Source of the DNA: Brasenia schreberi | Taxonomy: Eukaryota > Streptophyta > Magnoliopsida > Nymphaeales > Cabombaceae | Assembly (NCBI GenBank): GCA_036023115.1 | Contig: JAYKKT010000089.1 | Location: 16,610,501 to 16,674,500, forward strand | Length of the DNA: 64,000 nt | Reading direction: 5' to 3' | In this document: piece after piece, positions 1 to 11,332 of the stretch | Numbering within the stretch: position 1 is the stretch's first letter | Layout of the letters: each line of letters starts with the position of its first letter | The notes under the pieces: model-generated | The model's input: only the letters and a program-made list of their open reading frames with translations | What the model was told of the DNA's origin: nothing | Databases searched by the model: none | Made by a program: the position numbers and the translations under genes

Positions 1-146
1 AGCAATCTACAGCTAAATTAAAGTAAATATATAAACAGAAATGATTATAAATACATATTTAGCTTAAGCATAAAGGGGATTAGGAGATATAAGAGTGTAT
101 AGAATATAGAGAGGTAGAGAAACATGAAATCAAACAAGTAGAATGC
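1..146 (-). mobile_element. Old LTR fragment (OLD1), left part of the RT1 target site
   Basis: This AT-rich flank holds no gene. Read on the minus strand it continues the old LTR at 56441-57397, from which it was separated by the insertion of RT1. Its reverse complement shows short blocks resembling the plus-strand old LTR OLD2 near 57760-57840 (a CTCCTAATC/CTTAATCTCC stretch followed by a TAGCTGTAGATT/TAGTTGTAGATT stretch), so OLD1 and OLD2 look like one old family. The last five bases (AATGC, 142-146) are the left target-site duplication of RT1. The assignment is by eye and moderate in strength. Confidence 0.5.
142..146. repeat. Target-site duplication AATGC, left copy (RT1)
   Basis: AATGC stands directly before the TGTAAACACT start of an LTR at 147. 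The same five bases directly follow the TCTACA end of the same LTR family at 56440. Five-base duplications are usual for Ty3/gypsy integrase. The pair brackets everything from 147 to 56440. Confidence 0.85.
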
Positions 147-451
147 TGTAAACACTCCAAAATCCCACGACTTTCTAAAAACACACCTGGTTTACAAAAG
201 TAGCCCCAAAGGGCCATTTTGAGTCTGGAAACCCAGAAGCATTCCAGAAACTCTGTACATATTTGAAAACATATATGTACTGTTTTAAACTCTGTACATA
301 TTGCTTTTAATCCAGTAAACAGTGTTTTGAAGCCCTTTATCAAATATTAGTTTTTGAAACCTGAGCTAAGCCCCACTTTCCCAAAAGCCCAAGGCGAACA
401 GGTGGAGCATGCGAAGACGACACCTAATCTAGAAACAGCCCAGCAAGCTGG
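147..451 (+). mobile_element. RT1 5' LTR, first 305 bp only
   Basis: The piece starts TGTAAACACT and is collinear with the RT1 3' LTR from 43241: the CCCACGACTTTCT block, CTGGTTTACAAAA, the CCCCAAAGGGCCATTTTGAG block, then AAGCCCCACTTTCCC. It stops at 451 in GCAAGCTGG, where a minus-strand LTR begins; the 3' LTR continues past the same point with TCACGAAGG. GCTGG at 447-451 would be the target duplication of the inserted LTR, but a second copy is not found next to any LTR in the window. Confidence 0.8.
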
Positions 452-3400
452 TGTAGAAGCGCGAAAATCCCCGCCTCTCACCTTTTCAGGACTTGGAGCG
501 GATCCTCTCGTGTGTCTAGGGCCTAATGTATGCAAACAGGGCGTGCCAGCTAGCTTACCTAAGCTAGCGAAGATATTTTTAACACTGACTTCTAAACGTG
601 GCGACTGTGAGCAAGTAAGCTCTTGTCGTCGCAGACCTTCTTGCACCGATGCGCAAGGGTCAGTCTGTACGCTTTGCAAAAATCGAGTTTTTGGATAGAA
701 AGTCTACGAAGCGGTTCAAGGTGTCTATTTCGGGTCTTTTAAATGCGATTGCATGTTTTAGATCACGTGGATTTGCACGTGCCTAAGTCTTTTCTTTTAT
801 ACCTTTTCGGGACACCTAGTTTGTGTGTTATGAACACTCCACTACATGGGCGAATTCGAGCGGGGCTTGCTTTGATGCAAATATGTGTCCTACCTCGTGG
901 TATGGCGTAGATGCAATGCAAACTCACGCTACTCCAAAGGGAAAACCCGAAATGTAAAGACAATACTGAAGGGAAATAACCGAAGGGAAATGACAAAAGG
1001 GAAATAACCGAAGGGAAATGACTTGAAATATAAATGCCAAAGGGAGATATGTATATAGAGTATGTATATGAGCCCTTACTCGGGTCTTACAAATAAGAGC
1101 GAAGGCTCAATGTGGGTGTGTGCTTGAATTGAAAGACTTACACACATGACATGAAATTAAACCCAAATATAAATTGCAATAAGGCCTTTACTAAGGTCTT
1201 GGGAGTAAGAGCGAAGGCTCAATGTGTGTGAGTGCTTGAATTGAAGTACTACACACACGACATAAATGAAACCCAAATATAACTGCAATAAGGCCTTTAC
1301 TAAGGTCTTGGGAGTAAGAGCGAAGGCTCAATGTGTGTGAGTACTTGAATTGAAGTACTACACACACGACATAAATGAAACCCAAATATAACTGCAATAA
1401 GGCCTTTACTAAGGTCTTGGGAGTAAGAGCGAAGGCTCAATGTGTGTGAGAGTTCTTGAATTGAAAGACTTACACACACGACATGAAATGAAACCCAAAT
1501 AGTATAGGTCGGCCCTTACTTGGGTCTTTCAAATAAGAGCGAAAGCTCAATGTGTGTGAGTGCTTGAATTGAAAGACAACGCACCCAACTTAAGCAAAAC
1601 CCTTCGAAAATGAAAGTATATGTATATACTTATGTATTAGGAGCTGATTAGGCCCGTGTGTGTTCAAAATCATGCACGCTAAGAGAGTGCACGTGTGTGG
1701 ATGTGCCAAGCCACGTTATTACAAGCGGGGGGAGACTATGCTCCGTTATTACAACCCCGTATCAAATTGAATCTCAAGCAAGTATGCAACTAAAGACCGA
1801 GTTTAGGCACTTACGAGTAGCTGGTCCGTGGAGGCCTTGCTTGAGCGTGGGCTTGGCCTTCGCCTTGGGCTGCAAACGGGAGCTCCGCGAGGGTGAGCGA
1901 CAAAGGGTGCTGGCCGGCTGCAAGTAGGGCGCGGGATAGGCGCCTTGATGGTGGCCGGCTGCAAGCAAGGGTGTCGCCTTGGTATGGGGGATTAAAGGGG
2001 CTGAGCCAAGTGAGTATGTGGGGTCACTAAGAGAGTATAGAGTGTTAGGGAGTATGGACCTAAGGGGAGCTTAAGGGAAGGTCGAGTGGGACACCTAGGG
2101 GAAAAGAGATGGCTGGCCGAATGGAAGGGAATGTGGTGGTGGCGGGCTGCTAGGATGACTAAGGCTGGAGTATGGGAAGGTAGCTAGTTAGGTGATGGGG
2201 CTAGGTGGTAGTGGGGATAGTGGGTGTAAGGGAGTGTTATGGGCAGGTCTTAGGAAGTCTAATAGGGTGGCCGGGTGTAGTTAGGGGAGTTAGGTAGTGG
2301 CAAATGGTTGGGGCGGCTAAGGTTTGGCCGAGTGGGAGTGGTGGCGGCGAGTGGCTGATGTGTAGGTAAGGTGGTGGTATGGTGGGTGGCTGGGAGTAGA
2401 GAGGGAGTAGAGAAGGAGCTAGGTAGAGTGTGGGGTACTTATCGAATGGAGAGAAGATGGCGCTCGGCTGGAAGGAAGCTGGGCAGGTAGTGAGGCTCGG
2501 CCGGGAGGTGGTGGAGATGGCGGTGCAAGTGGTGGTGGGATGGAGGGATGGTGGCGGTGCAGGCGGAGCAGGTGGAGCAGGTGGAGTAGGTGGCTGGGTT
2601 CGGCTGGGCTGGGAAGTGGGGTCCCGGTTGGGCTTGGGGAAGGCGACCAGATAGGAAAACCCGCCCCCAAGGGGGGGGTTTATATAGGGATGGGTAGGTC
2701 GGTTAGGGTTGGGTTTGGGGTAGTGGTTAGGTGGTTTAGGTAGGGTGGTATGAAGATAAGGTGGGCTGGAAAGGGTTGGGCGAGATATTTTAAATACTAG
2801 TGGTTTGGGTAGATTGTGGGCTAGGGGTGGTTTAGGGGTTTAGGGCTAGGTTAGGTGGTTTGGTTTTAGGGTGAGGTTTAGTGAGCTAGGTTAGGTGATT
2901 AGGCTAGGTTTAGGCTAGGTTTAGGGAAATTAACCTAGGTTTAGGGAAGGATTAGGGAAGTGGGTTAGGTGATTAGGTTGGGATTAGGCCGGGATTAGGG
3001 AAGTGGGTTAGGTGATTAGGCTCAGATTAGGGGTGGATTAGGGTGGTAGGCTAGGATTAGGTGTTTTGGGTTAGGTTTAGGTGAAGGAGCTCCCTTTGCA
3101 TGGCCCATAGACCTTAACCACCTCATGTTGGTGCAGCCCTAGGTTAGGTTTTGGCTAATTACAAGCTTAAACCCACTCAATTAGGCTAACCCACATGATT
3201 AACCCCAAACTTGACACACAAGTCAAGCTTAATTACAACACTCTTGATATTATCCATCCCCACTCTCTCTCATGCCCATAATCCCATGTGAATTTCGAGT
3301 GGGCCCCACCTCCATTTATGAGAAGGTGATGTGGGCCATGGATATGGATATTGGATTGGATTTTTGAATCCAAATCCAAATCCAAGTCCATACATGGGTT

Positions 3401-3921
3401 TGGATTGGGATCTGGATATATATGGTCCAGATCCAATCCAAACTGAACTCTGACTCCTTCGAGCTGTATTCGAAATGAACGGTTTGTGCGGGGCCTGACA
3501 GCATCAGTGCTCCGTCTGCGTTGGGTCTTCACCAACATGATCGTCCGCCTCTGTTTTCGCCTTCTGGAGATGACTTCAAACAAGGTTTTGATGATAACAG
3601 GGTCTTGGACGTTCGAGATCCTGGGGGTATGGATGTGATACAAGAGTTGCTGTGCCGGGCTCGACATGTGCTCCGGTTCCGGGCTCTTCTTAGCTCTCCT
3701 GGTCCTGTCTTGATCGGGCCAAGCCGCTTCGGGGTTTCAAAAACGTGTTTTAAAAGGTTTTCAAAAGCTATATTATATATTTTTGAAATATAGAGTTTAA
3801 AACATATATACAGGGTTGTCTGGAAGGCTCTTGGGTTTCCAGACTCAAAAATGGCCCTTTGGGGCTGCTTGTACAAAACCAGGTTTGTTTAAGAAATTCG
3901 TGGGATTTCGGGGTGTTTACA
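452..3921 (-). mobile_element. LTR (minus), 3' LTR of a Tat element inserted in the RT1 5' LTR
   Basis: On the plus strand the LTR reads TGTAGAAGCG...GTGTTTACA (3470 bp); in sense it runs from 3921 to 452. Immediately beyond its sense start lies a polypurine tract, so it is a 3' LTR. It contains a TATA box (2679-2686), the GGGG/GGAG-CTCC box (1711-1760), five GAGC-GCTC repeat units of about 110 bp (1094-1540), a U3 inverted repeat (3399-3442), the terminal hairpin and a PBS-like decamer (539-548). Most of it resembles the LTR at 33612-37129, but about 3355-3650 matches the RT2 LTR instead (a mosaic). It probably served as 3' LTR of RT2 after recombination. Confidence 0.8.
2679..2686 (-). promoter_or_regulatory. 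TATA box of LTR 452-3921
   Basis: TATATAAA on the minus strand, preceded in sense by CCTAACC-rich sequence and followed by a run of C, as in every LTR of this subgroup. It marks the likely U3/R boundary. Inferred from position and sequence only. Confidence 0.5.
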
Positions 3922-4776
3922 AATGCCCCTCTTTGGCCTTGCCAAATAGATTTGGATAAGGGCAAAGATGACAAACACCCCTTTCAATGTCTCCCTATAT
4001 CCATGAAGAATATGGGATCGCCCCAATTTTTTGCAAAATCTCAATTCACAAACTCTGGTAGAAGGAGATATCACGCCAAAGGGTTCTACATGGAATCTGG
4101 TCCTAAATGGGATCATGTTCATGCAAGTACCATGCGTGGAATGCAAATGACATGGGTGTGGTGCCAAAAGTGGCGACCTCCCAGGGACCAGATGTGGTCG
4201 AACTCTAGAGACTTACAAGGCCTATTGCTCCAAGTGAGCAAATCCTATGCTGTTCGATGTTCGGTTTTCAAAACTTATTTACAAAAGCTATTTACAAAAG
4301 GGACAACTGTCTTGTGCCTCGATCCTAAGGATCTCGAGCTCTTCGTGCTTGCCCTTGTTTGAGTCTCAACACTCGCTTATCTAGCGGAGGTTTTATAAGA
4401 AAACTAAGGCATATTTCAAATTCCTACGCCTTACTCGAAACGTCAAATTCTCAAACAAGACGAAATTCAAGTAAGTAAATCCTATTTTTACTTTAGGATT
4501 CCTTGAAATGAACCATGCTTTAGCTTGGGATAAGCCAGGGATGGGAAAGAGATACCACAGTCCCTTCTGAAGCGTCCCGTGGTTTAAGGCATAGAAGGCG
4601 GAAAACTGCTCTTTTTGAGCCTTTTGGCCTCTTTTTCCTTTTTTCCATCGAGGGTCTCCCTTTGGGAGTATTTTTTCTTTAATCCTTCTTTTTTATAAGA
4701 GAATCGATTTTTCTTTTAAATTCTGGTTTCTTTGTTTTGGAAAGAGACTTTGAATGGGAAATTCCCTTTGAATGGG
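3922..4776 (-). other. 3' untranslated region and polypurine tract (minus)
   Basis: In sense this is the 3' end of an internal region. The polypurine tract (CCAAAGAGGGGCATT, ending at 3922) abuts the LTR, and an imperfect palindrome (3937-3961) lies next to it. The remainder is non-coding and matches 37130-37990 almost base for base, and the RT1 3' UTR more distantly. It ends at about 4763, where the phrase TTTGAATGGGAAA occurs twice around the junction to plus-strand pol: filler copied from the neighbouring sequence. Probably the 3' UTR of RT2. It holds no convincing gene. Confidence 0.7.
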
Positions 4777-6249
4777 AAAACCAGGTCATTTTGAAAAACA
4801 CGCATCAAGTTCCCTCGGGTCTATAGCCCACGAGAATGATCAAAGCCCAGAAGTGGATCCCCTTGAGGAAGATCCTACTTCTGAGCTCCCAGAATTTCAT
4901 AGAATTCTCGATTTTGAAAGACCTTCCCAATCAGTAGGAGGAGATTTCATAGAGGTGAACCTAGGGGATGATTCCAATCCCAAAACCATCAAAATAGGCG
5001 CATGCTTGCATGAAACTGAAAAGTTAGCATTCATTGCATTTCTACGAACCTATTTAGATGTGTTTGCATGGACGTATGAAGACATGCCGGGCATAGATCC
5101 TAGCATTGTCGAGCATCGTCTTCCCTTAGATGCAGGTGTAAAACCCATAAAGCAGAAGCTTAGGAAAATACACCCGAATGTACACATGCAAGTTAAAGAG
5201 GGTTTAGAAGATCTACTAAAAGCCGGATATATAAAACCCATTGCGTATTTTGATTGGTTATCAAATATCGTTGTGGTTCGAAAAACCAATGGGAAAATTC
5301 GAATATGCATCGATTTCAGAAACCTGAATAAAGCCACTCCAAAGGATAATTATCCTTTACCAAACATAGATTTGATAGTCGATAGTACTGCAAATCATGA
5401 AATGTTTTCATTTATGGATGGCTATTCAGGCTATAATCAAATCAAACTAAGTCCACGAGATCAGGGTAAGACCGCTTTCACAACCCCATGGGGCACGTAC
5501 TGCTATACAGTCATGCCCTTTAGTTTGAAAAATGCCGGCGCAACATACCAACGAGCCATGAACACGATCTTCCATGATCAAATTCATGAGCTTGTAGAAG
5601 TGTATGTAGATGATCTCTTGGCGAAATCCAAAACCCGAGGCACCCATATCGAATGTTTACAAAAGATTTTCGAAAGGCTTAGGCTTTACAAAGTAAAGCT
5701 AAACCCTCAAAAATGTGTGTTCGGGGTAGAATCAGGGAAGCTTCTAGGCTTTATGGTGAGCCAAAGGGGAATAGAAGTCAACCCCTCTAAGTGTCGAGCC
5801 ATCATAGACATGGCTCCACCCTCCAATCTCACCCAAATCCGTAGCCTCCAGGGTCGATTACAATCCGTTCGCCGATTCATATCGAATCTGGCAACTAGAT
5901 GCGAACCCTTCAACAAACTGTTGAGGAAGGGTACGAAATTCTTATGGGATGACGAATGCCAAAAGTCCTTCGAGAGACTGAAGGCATACTTGGTTAATCC
6001 CCCCGTTTTGAATCCTCCAAAGCAAGGAAAACCGCTTTTATTATACATCTCCGTGCATGCAAATGCTTTAGGAGCCCTGTTGGCTCAATACGAGGATGAC
6101 ACCCATAAGGAGTATGCAATCTACTATATTTCGAAAACTCTCTTGGCTTATGAACGAAATTATCAAGCCATGGAGAAGACGTGCTTGGCCCTAGTCTGGG
6201 CCTGCCAGAAATTCAGACACTATTTCCTAGATCATGAGATCTGGATAGT
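4777..6249 (+). pseudogene. RT2 pol, first part: reverse transcriptase and degenerate RNase H (inverted)
   Basis: An open frame runs from 4772 into solo LTR S1, but its ATG lies in junction filler and is not the natural start. The order is an acidic linker, then reverse transcriptase with LPLDAGVKPIKQK, the IRICIDFRNLNKA finger/palm block, FMDGYSGYNQI and the catalytic YVDDLLAKS, then a gypsy RNase H region. In that region the usual first aspartate of the TDAS motif is absent (LYISVHANALGA), while EKTCLALVWA is kept. The piece begins with AAAAC (4777-4781), the second half of a target duplication whose partner is at 20386-20390 on the other strand. This is therefore the separated and inverted downstream half of the RT2 gag-pro fragment at 20386-23730. 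S1 interrupts it after HEIWIV. Confidence 0.85.
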
Positions 6250-7483
6250 TGTAAACACCCCGAAATCCCACGAATTTCTCAAAATCCATCTGGTTTTATA
6301 CAAAGCAGCCCCAAAGGGCCATTTTTGAGTCTGGAAACCCAGGAGCCTTCCAGACAACCCTGTACATATGTTTTAACCTATATCTTTCAAAAACATACGA
6401 TATGGCTTTTGAAAACCCTTTTAAAACATGTTTTGAAACCCCGAAGTGGCTTGGCCCGATCAAGACAGGACCAGGAGAGCCAAGAAGAGCCCAGAACCGG
6501 AGCACCTGTCAAACCCGGCACAGCAACTCTTGTATCTGATTCACACCCCAAGATCTCGAACGTCCAAGACCCTGTTCTTACCAAAATATCATTTGAAGTC
6601 ATCTCCGGAAGGCAGAAACGGAGGCGGACGACTATGTTGGCGAAGACCCAACGCAAACGGAGTACTGATGCTGTCAGGCCCCGCACGAATCGTCCGTTTC
6701 GAACCCAGCTCGAAGGAGTCAGAGTTCAGTTTGGATTGGATCTGGACCATATATATCCAGATTCCAATCCAAACCCACATGTGGACTTGGATTTGGATTT
6801 GGATCCAGAGATCCAATCCAATATCCATATCCATGGCCCACATCACCTTCTCATAAATGGAGGTGGGGCCCACTTGAAATTCACGTGGGATATTGGGCAT
6901 GAGAGAGAGTGGGGTTGAAAAATATCAAGAGTGTTGTATTAAGCTTGACTTGTGTGTCAAGTTTGGGTTAATCATGTGGGTTAGCCTAATTGAGTGGGTT
7001 TAAGCTTGTAATTAGCTAAAACCTAACCTAGGGCTGCACCAACATGGGGTGATCAAGGTCTATGGGCCATGCTAAGGGAGCTCCTTCACATAAACCTAGC
7101 CCAAAATGCCTAAACCTAGCCTAAACCCCTAATCCACCCCTAATCTGAACCTAATCACCTAACCCACTTCCCTAATCCCGTCCTAATCCCAACCTAATCA
7201 CCTAACCCACTTCCCTAATCCTTCCCTAAACCTAGATTAATTTCCCTAATCCTAGCCTAAACCTAGCCTAATCACCTAACCTAGCTCACTAAACCTCACC
7301 CTAAAACCCAACCACCTAACCTAGCCCTAAACCCCTAAACCACCCTTAGCCCACGATTTACCCAAGCCCCTAGTTTTAAAATATCTGGCCCAACCCCTTC
7401 CAGCCCACCTTATCTACATACCACCCTACCTAAACCACCTAACCACTACCCACAGCCCAGCCCTAACCGACCTACCCATCCCC

Positions 7484-7491
7484 TATTTAAA
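7484..7491 (+). promoter_or_regulatory. TATA-like box of S1
   Basis: TATTTAAA about 1.2 kb into the LTR, aligned with the TATATAAA of sister LTRs and followed by a run of C. Likely core promoter of this subgroup, here with one base changed. Confidence 0.4.
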
Positions 7492-8263
7492 CCCCCCTCC
7501 TTGTGGGCGGGTTTTCCAAGTGGGAACCACCATTCCACCCAGCCGGGCCCTCTCCTTCTCCCATCTCTCACCCAGCCAGGACCACTCCCCACCTCCGCCT
7601 GCTCCATCTGCTCCACCAGCCACCACCTGCACCGCCACCTTCCCTCTTCCATCCACCACCACCATTTGCCCAGCCGGACGCCACCACCTTCAACCCAACT
7701 GAACCAGCCAACAGTCACCTGCCCGCCTGCTTCCCATTTCATCCGCCACCTCTCCCCATTCGGTAAGTGCCCCAAACTCCCTCAAAGCCCCTCTCTACCA
7801 CCTCTCCACTCTTAGCCACCCATCCTACCTTCATCTCAGCCCCTTTGTCACCACCACTTCAACCTAGCCGAACCTAGTATAACCCAAACTGCCGGCCACT
7901 ACCTAGCCATCATCTCCCATTCGACCTTCCCCTAGGTGTCCTATTCGGCCTTTCCCACCAGCTCACCTTTTAGGTCCAGATTCCCTAAACTCTCAACTCC
8001 CCTAGTGACCCTAAGAACCCACTCATTCAGCCACTTTAAACCCCCTACTTGGAGCCGCCATCTACTTGCCACCGGCCACCTCCGAGGCGCCTATCCCGCG
8101 CCCCACTTGCAGCCGGCCATCACCCTTGATCACCTACCTTCGCAGAGCTCCCGTTTACAGCCCAAGGCCAAGTCCACGCTCAAGCAAGACCTCTACGGAC
8201 CAACTACTCGTAAGTGTCTAAACTCGGTCCTTAGTTGTATACTTGCTTGGGATTCAATTTGAT

Positions 8264-8313
8264 ACGGGGTTGTAATAACGGAGCATAGTCTCCCCCCGCT
8301 TGTAATAACGTGG
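8264..8313 (+). other. Conserved GGGGTTGTA / GGAG-CTCC box (S1 copy)
   Basis: CGGGGTTGTAATAACGGAG, then CATAGT, then CTCCCCCCG and a second TTGTAATAACG. GGAG can pair with CTCC and CGGGG with CCCCG, which makes a stem-loop flanked by a direct repeat of TTGTAATAACG. Counterparts: 1711-1760, 18309-18358, 24857-24904, 27396-27446, 34871-34920, 45319-45360, 47876-47928, 54846-54898, about 56484-56528, 57620-57660 and 60791-60836. Function unknown. Confidence 0.7.
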
Positions 8314-9452
8314 CTTGGCACAACCACACACGTGCACCCTCTTAGTCGTGCACGATTTTTAACACACACGGGCCTAATCAGCCCCTAATATATAAGTGTA
8401 TATATATACTTTCATTTTCGAAGGGTTTTGTTTAAGTTGGGTGCGTTGTCTTTCAATTCAAGCACTCTCACACACATTGAGCTTTCGCTCTTATTTGAAA
8501 GACCCAAGTAAGGGCCGACCTATACTATTTGGGTTTCATTTCTTGTCGTGTGAGTAAGTCTTTCAATTCAAGCACTCTCACACACATTGAGCTTTCGCTC
8601 TTATTTGAAAGACCCAAGTAAGGGCCGACCTATACTATTTGGGTTTCATTTCATGTCGTGTGAGTAAGTCTTTCAATTCAAGCACTTTCACACACATTGA
8701 GCCTTCGCTCTTACTCCCAAGACCTTAGTAAAGGCCTTATTGCAGTTATATTTGGGTTTCATTTATGTCTTGTGTGTAGTACTTCAATTCAAGCACTCTC
8801 ACACACATTGAGCCTTCGCTCTTACTCCCAAGACCTTAGTCAAGGCCATACTGCAATTTATATTTGGGTTTAATTTCATGTCGTGTGTGTAAGTCTTTCA
8901 ATTCAAGCACGCACCCACATTGAGCCTTCGCTCTTACTTGCAAGACCCGAGTAAGGGCTCATATACATAAGATATATACATATCTCCCTTCGGTTATTTC
9001 CCTTCGGTTATTTCCCTTCTGTTATTTCCCTTCAGTATTGTCTTTACATTTCGGGTTTTCCCTTTGGAGTAGCGTGAGTTTGCATTGCATCTACGCCATA
9101 CCACGAGGTAGGATGCATATTGCATCGAAGCAAGCCCCGCTCGAATTCGCCCATGTAGTGGAGTGTTCATAACACACAAACTAGGCGGCCCGAAAAGGGA
9201 TAAAAGAAAAGACTTAGGCACGTGCAAATCCACGTGATCTAAAATATGCAAATCGCATCTTAAAGACCCGAAATAGATACCTCGAACCGCTTCGTGGACT
9301 TTCTCTCCAAAACTCGATTTTTGCAAAAGCGTACAGACTGACCCTTGCGCATCGGTGCAAGAAGGTCTGCGACGACAAGAGCTTACTTGCTCACAGTCGC
9401 CACGTTTAGAAGTCAGTGTTAAATATATCTTCGCTAGCTTAAGTAAGCTAGC

Positions 9453-9462
9453 TGGCATGCCC
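9453..9462 (+). other. PBS-like decamer in U5 (S1 copy)
   Basis: TGGCATGCCC directly follows the 20-nt hairpin GCTAGCTTAAGTAAGCTAGC and equals the first ten bases of the RT6 primer binding site. The same position is occupied in the other LTRs: 539-548, 17046-17055, 23820-23829, 28514-28523, 33699-33708, 49179-49188, 56147-56156, 56345-56354, 61957-61966 and, weaker, 58698-58707. Confidence 0.7.
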
Positions 9463-9551
9463 TATTTGTATACATAGGCCTTAGATGCACGAGAAGATCC
9501 ACTCCAAGCCCCCGAAAGAGGCGAAGAGGCGGGGATTTTCGCGCGTCTACA

Positions 9552-11332
9552 ATAGTGTCCAAGCTTGATCCAATCAAGCACTTGTTCGAAAAACCCATTC
9601 TCGCGGGTAGATTGGGCAAATGGCAACTCCTTCTAATGGAGTATGATTTGAAATACCATCACCAGATCTCCATTAAAGGGCAAGCCCTAGCAGATTACGT
9701 GGCTGAATTCCCCTTAGAGGACGCATATCCCACTCTTGTTGAAATGCCTGATGAAGGCATATTGCAAAACCATTTTCAAAACCACATTTTGGCAAATTCT
9801 TTCGAAAACCAAGTGTGGAAGATGCACTTCGATGGGGCATGAAACCAGCGAGGAGCTGGTGCCGGGGTCATCCTAATCTCCCCTGAAAAGGGCGAGATTC
9901 CCATAGCAGTCCGCTTAGATTTCGAATGTTCCAACAACGTAGCTGAGTATGAAGCACTCATACAAGGCTTAAGGATTTCGAAAACTCTAGGGGCATCATG
10001 CATCGAGGTCTTTGGAGATTCACTCCTTGTCATAAACCAGGTTTTGAAAATTTGGCAAGTACGTAATGAGAAACTACTTCCATATCACGAGTTGGCCACT
10101 CGATTGGTCCAATCCTTCCAGTCGTGTAAACTCACACACGTAGGAAGAGAGGACAATGGCATCGCCGATGCCCTCTCCTCCTTGGGTTCAGCCCTGAAGG
10201 TCGATCACATTTCAGGGACCAGATCTTTGGAAATATGGCATGCGCCCCACCCATCCACACACGACTTAGATATTTGCCAAAACAACCCAGAGTCTATTGA
10301 AAAACCCTGGTTTTATGACATAAAACAATTTTTAGAAAATGGGGGATTCACCGAGGATGCCACATCCAAAGATAAGGCATTCATTCGTAAGATTTCGACT
10401 CGATACACCATTCTGGGTGGGGTCTTATACAAAAAAAGTTTTACCGGCATTCTGCTTAGGTGTATCGACCTGGAGGAGGCTAGGATAGTGATGCATGAAT
10501 TCCACGATGGAGAATGTGGAGGTCATGTAAATGCCAACATGCTGGCGATGAAAATACTTGGAGGGGGCTATTTTTGGTCCACCCTGAAAAAGGATTGTCA
10601 CGATCATGTTAGGAAGTGTCATCCATGTCAAGTGCATGGGCACGCCATTCATATCCCATCATCTGCATTGCATTCTGTGGTCAGCCCCTGGCCATTTACC
10701 ATGTGGGCGTTTGACATCGTAGGCCCAATATTTCCAAAGGCCTCGAATGGGCATCGATTTATTTTAGCAGCCACGGAGTATTTCTCCAAGTGGGTGGAAG
10801 CCATTTCCCTAACCAATGTAATGGGGCAACATGTGGTGGCTTTCATCCGGAGGAATATCTTGGCTCGATTTGGGGTTCCACGAGACCTTGTGTCTGATAA
10901 TGGTACCCCATTCAAGAACGAGCGGATAGTTAAGTTGTGCAACACGTATGGCATAACTCACCACTTCTCCTCGCCCTACTACCCTCAAGGCAACGGCCAA
11001 GCCGAAGCCACAAACAAGACTCTCATTAGTATTATTGAGAAAACCTTAGAGAAGGGTAGGATGTGGCACGAGAAGCTGGATGAAGCCTTATGGGCTTATA
11101 GGACTTCCATCCGGACTCCCACGAATGCCACACCATTCGAGTTGGTCTATGGCACAAATGCCATTCTTCCCATTCATACTCAACTGCATTCATTTCATAC
11201 ATCCATAGCACTCGACCTCCCCCTAGAGACGCTTCAGCATGCTAGGATGGCCGAACTAGATTTGCTAGATGAGAGGCGACTCCTTGCCATGGATCATGCT
11301 CGTGCATTCCGGCAAAGGATAGCCCGACATTA
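9552..11332 (+). pseudogene. RT2 pol, second part: archaeal-type RNase H and integrase (inverted)
   Basis: The frame continues from the S1 insertion site (SKLDPIKHLFEKP). The archaeal-type RNase H shows MHFDGA, a YEALIQGL glutamate block, VFGDSLLVINQ and the final REDNGIADALSSLG aspartate. A TGA at about 9841, just after MHFDGA, replaces a sense codon present in the other copies. Integrase follows, with an HHCC zinc region ending CHDHVRKCHPCQ, then catalytic FDIVGPIF, LVSDNGTPF and YYPQGNGQAEATNK (D, D, E). Coding sequence stops at about 11332 where minus-strand RT3 begins. The two sides share TTAT, a microhomology. The last part of integrase is missing. Confidence 0.85.

Larger units (their letters stand above)
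6250..9551 (+). mobile_element. Solo LTR S1 inserted in RT2 pol
   Basis: A 3302-bp LTR from TGTAAACACCCC to GCGCGTCTACA, flanked by ATAGT on both sides (6245-6249, 9552-9556). In the uninterrupted RT1 copy (40086-40095) the target reads GGATAGTGTC, which confirms the boundaries. No PBS, PPT or internal sequence is present, so it is a solo LTR left by LTR-LTR recombination. From left to right it holds a U3 inverted repeat near 6735-6780, telomere-like CCTAA-rich sequence (7080-7340), a TATA box, a C-rich R region, a GTAAGTG donor-like site (8210), the GGGG box (8264-8313), GAGC repeat units (8470-8950), a short TTATTTCCCTTCGG repeat (8990-9050), the terminal hairpin and the PBS-like decamer (9453-9462). 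Confidence 0.93.

Noticed and set aside
354..698. Open frame of 114 codons, and many similar frames of 60-150 codons inside the LTRs
   Set aside because: They lie in LTR sequence, occur on both strands, and are not kept between sister LTRs. They follow from base composition and repeats.
1094..1560. CRISPR-like regular repeats
   Set aside because: The units are directly adjacent LTR tandem repeats in a eukaryotic retrotransposon, with no unique spacers of constant size.
3859..4362. 167-codon frame in the 3' UTR, and its counterpart at 37177-37575
   Set aside because: It runs against the sense of the element, differs in start and length between two nearly identical copies, and resembles no domain I know.
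4772..6328. Possible intact pol gene on the plus strand
   Set aside because: Its ATG is junction filler, it lacks the natural N-terminus, runs into an inserted LTR, and the downstream half has a TGA in RNase H and no integrase end.
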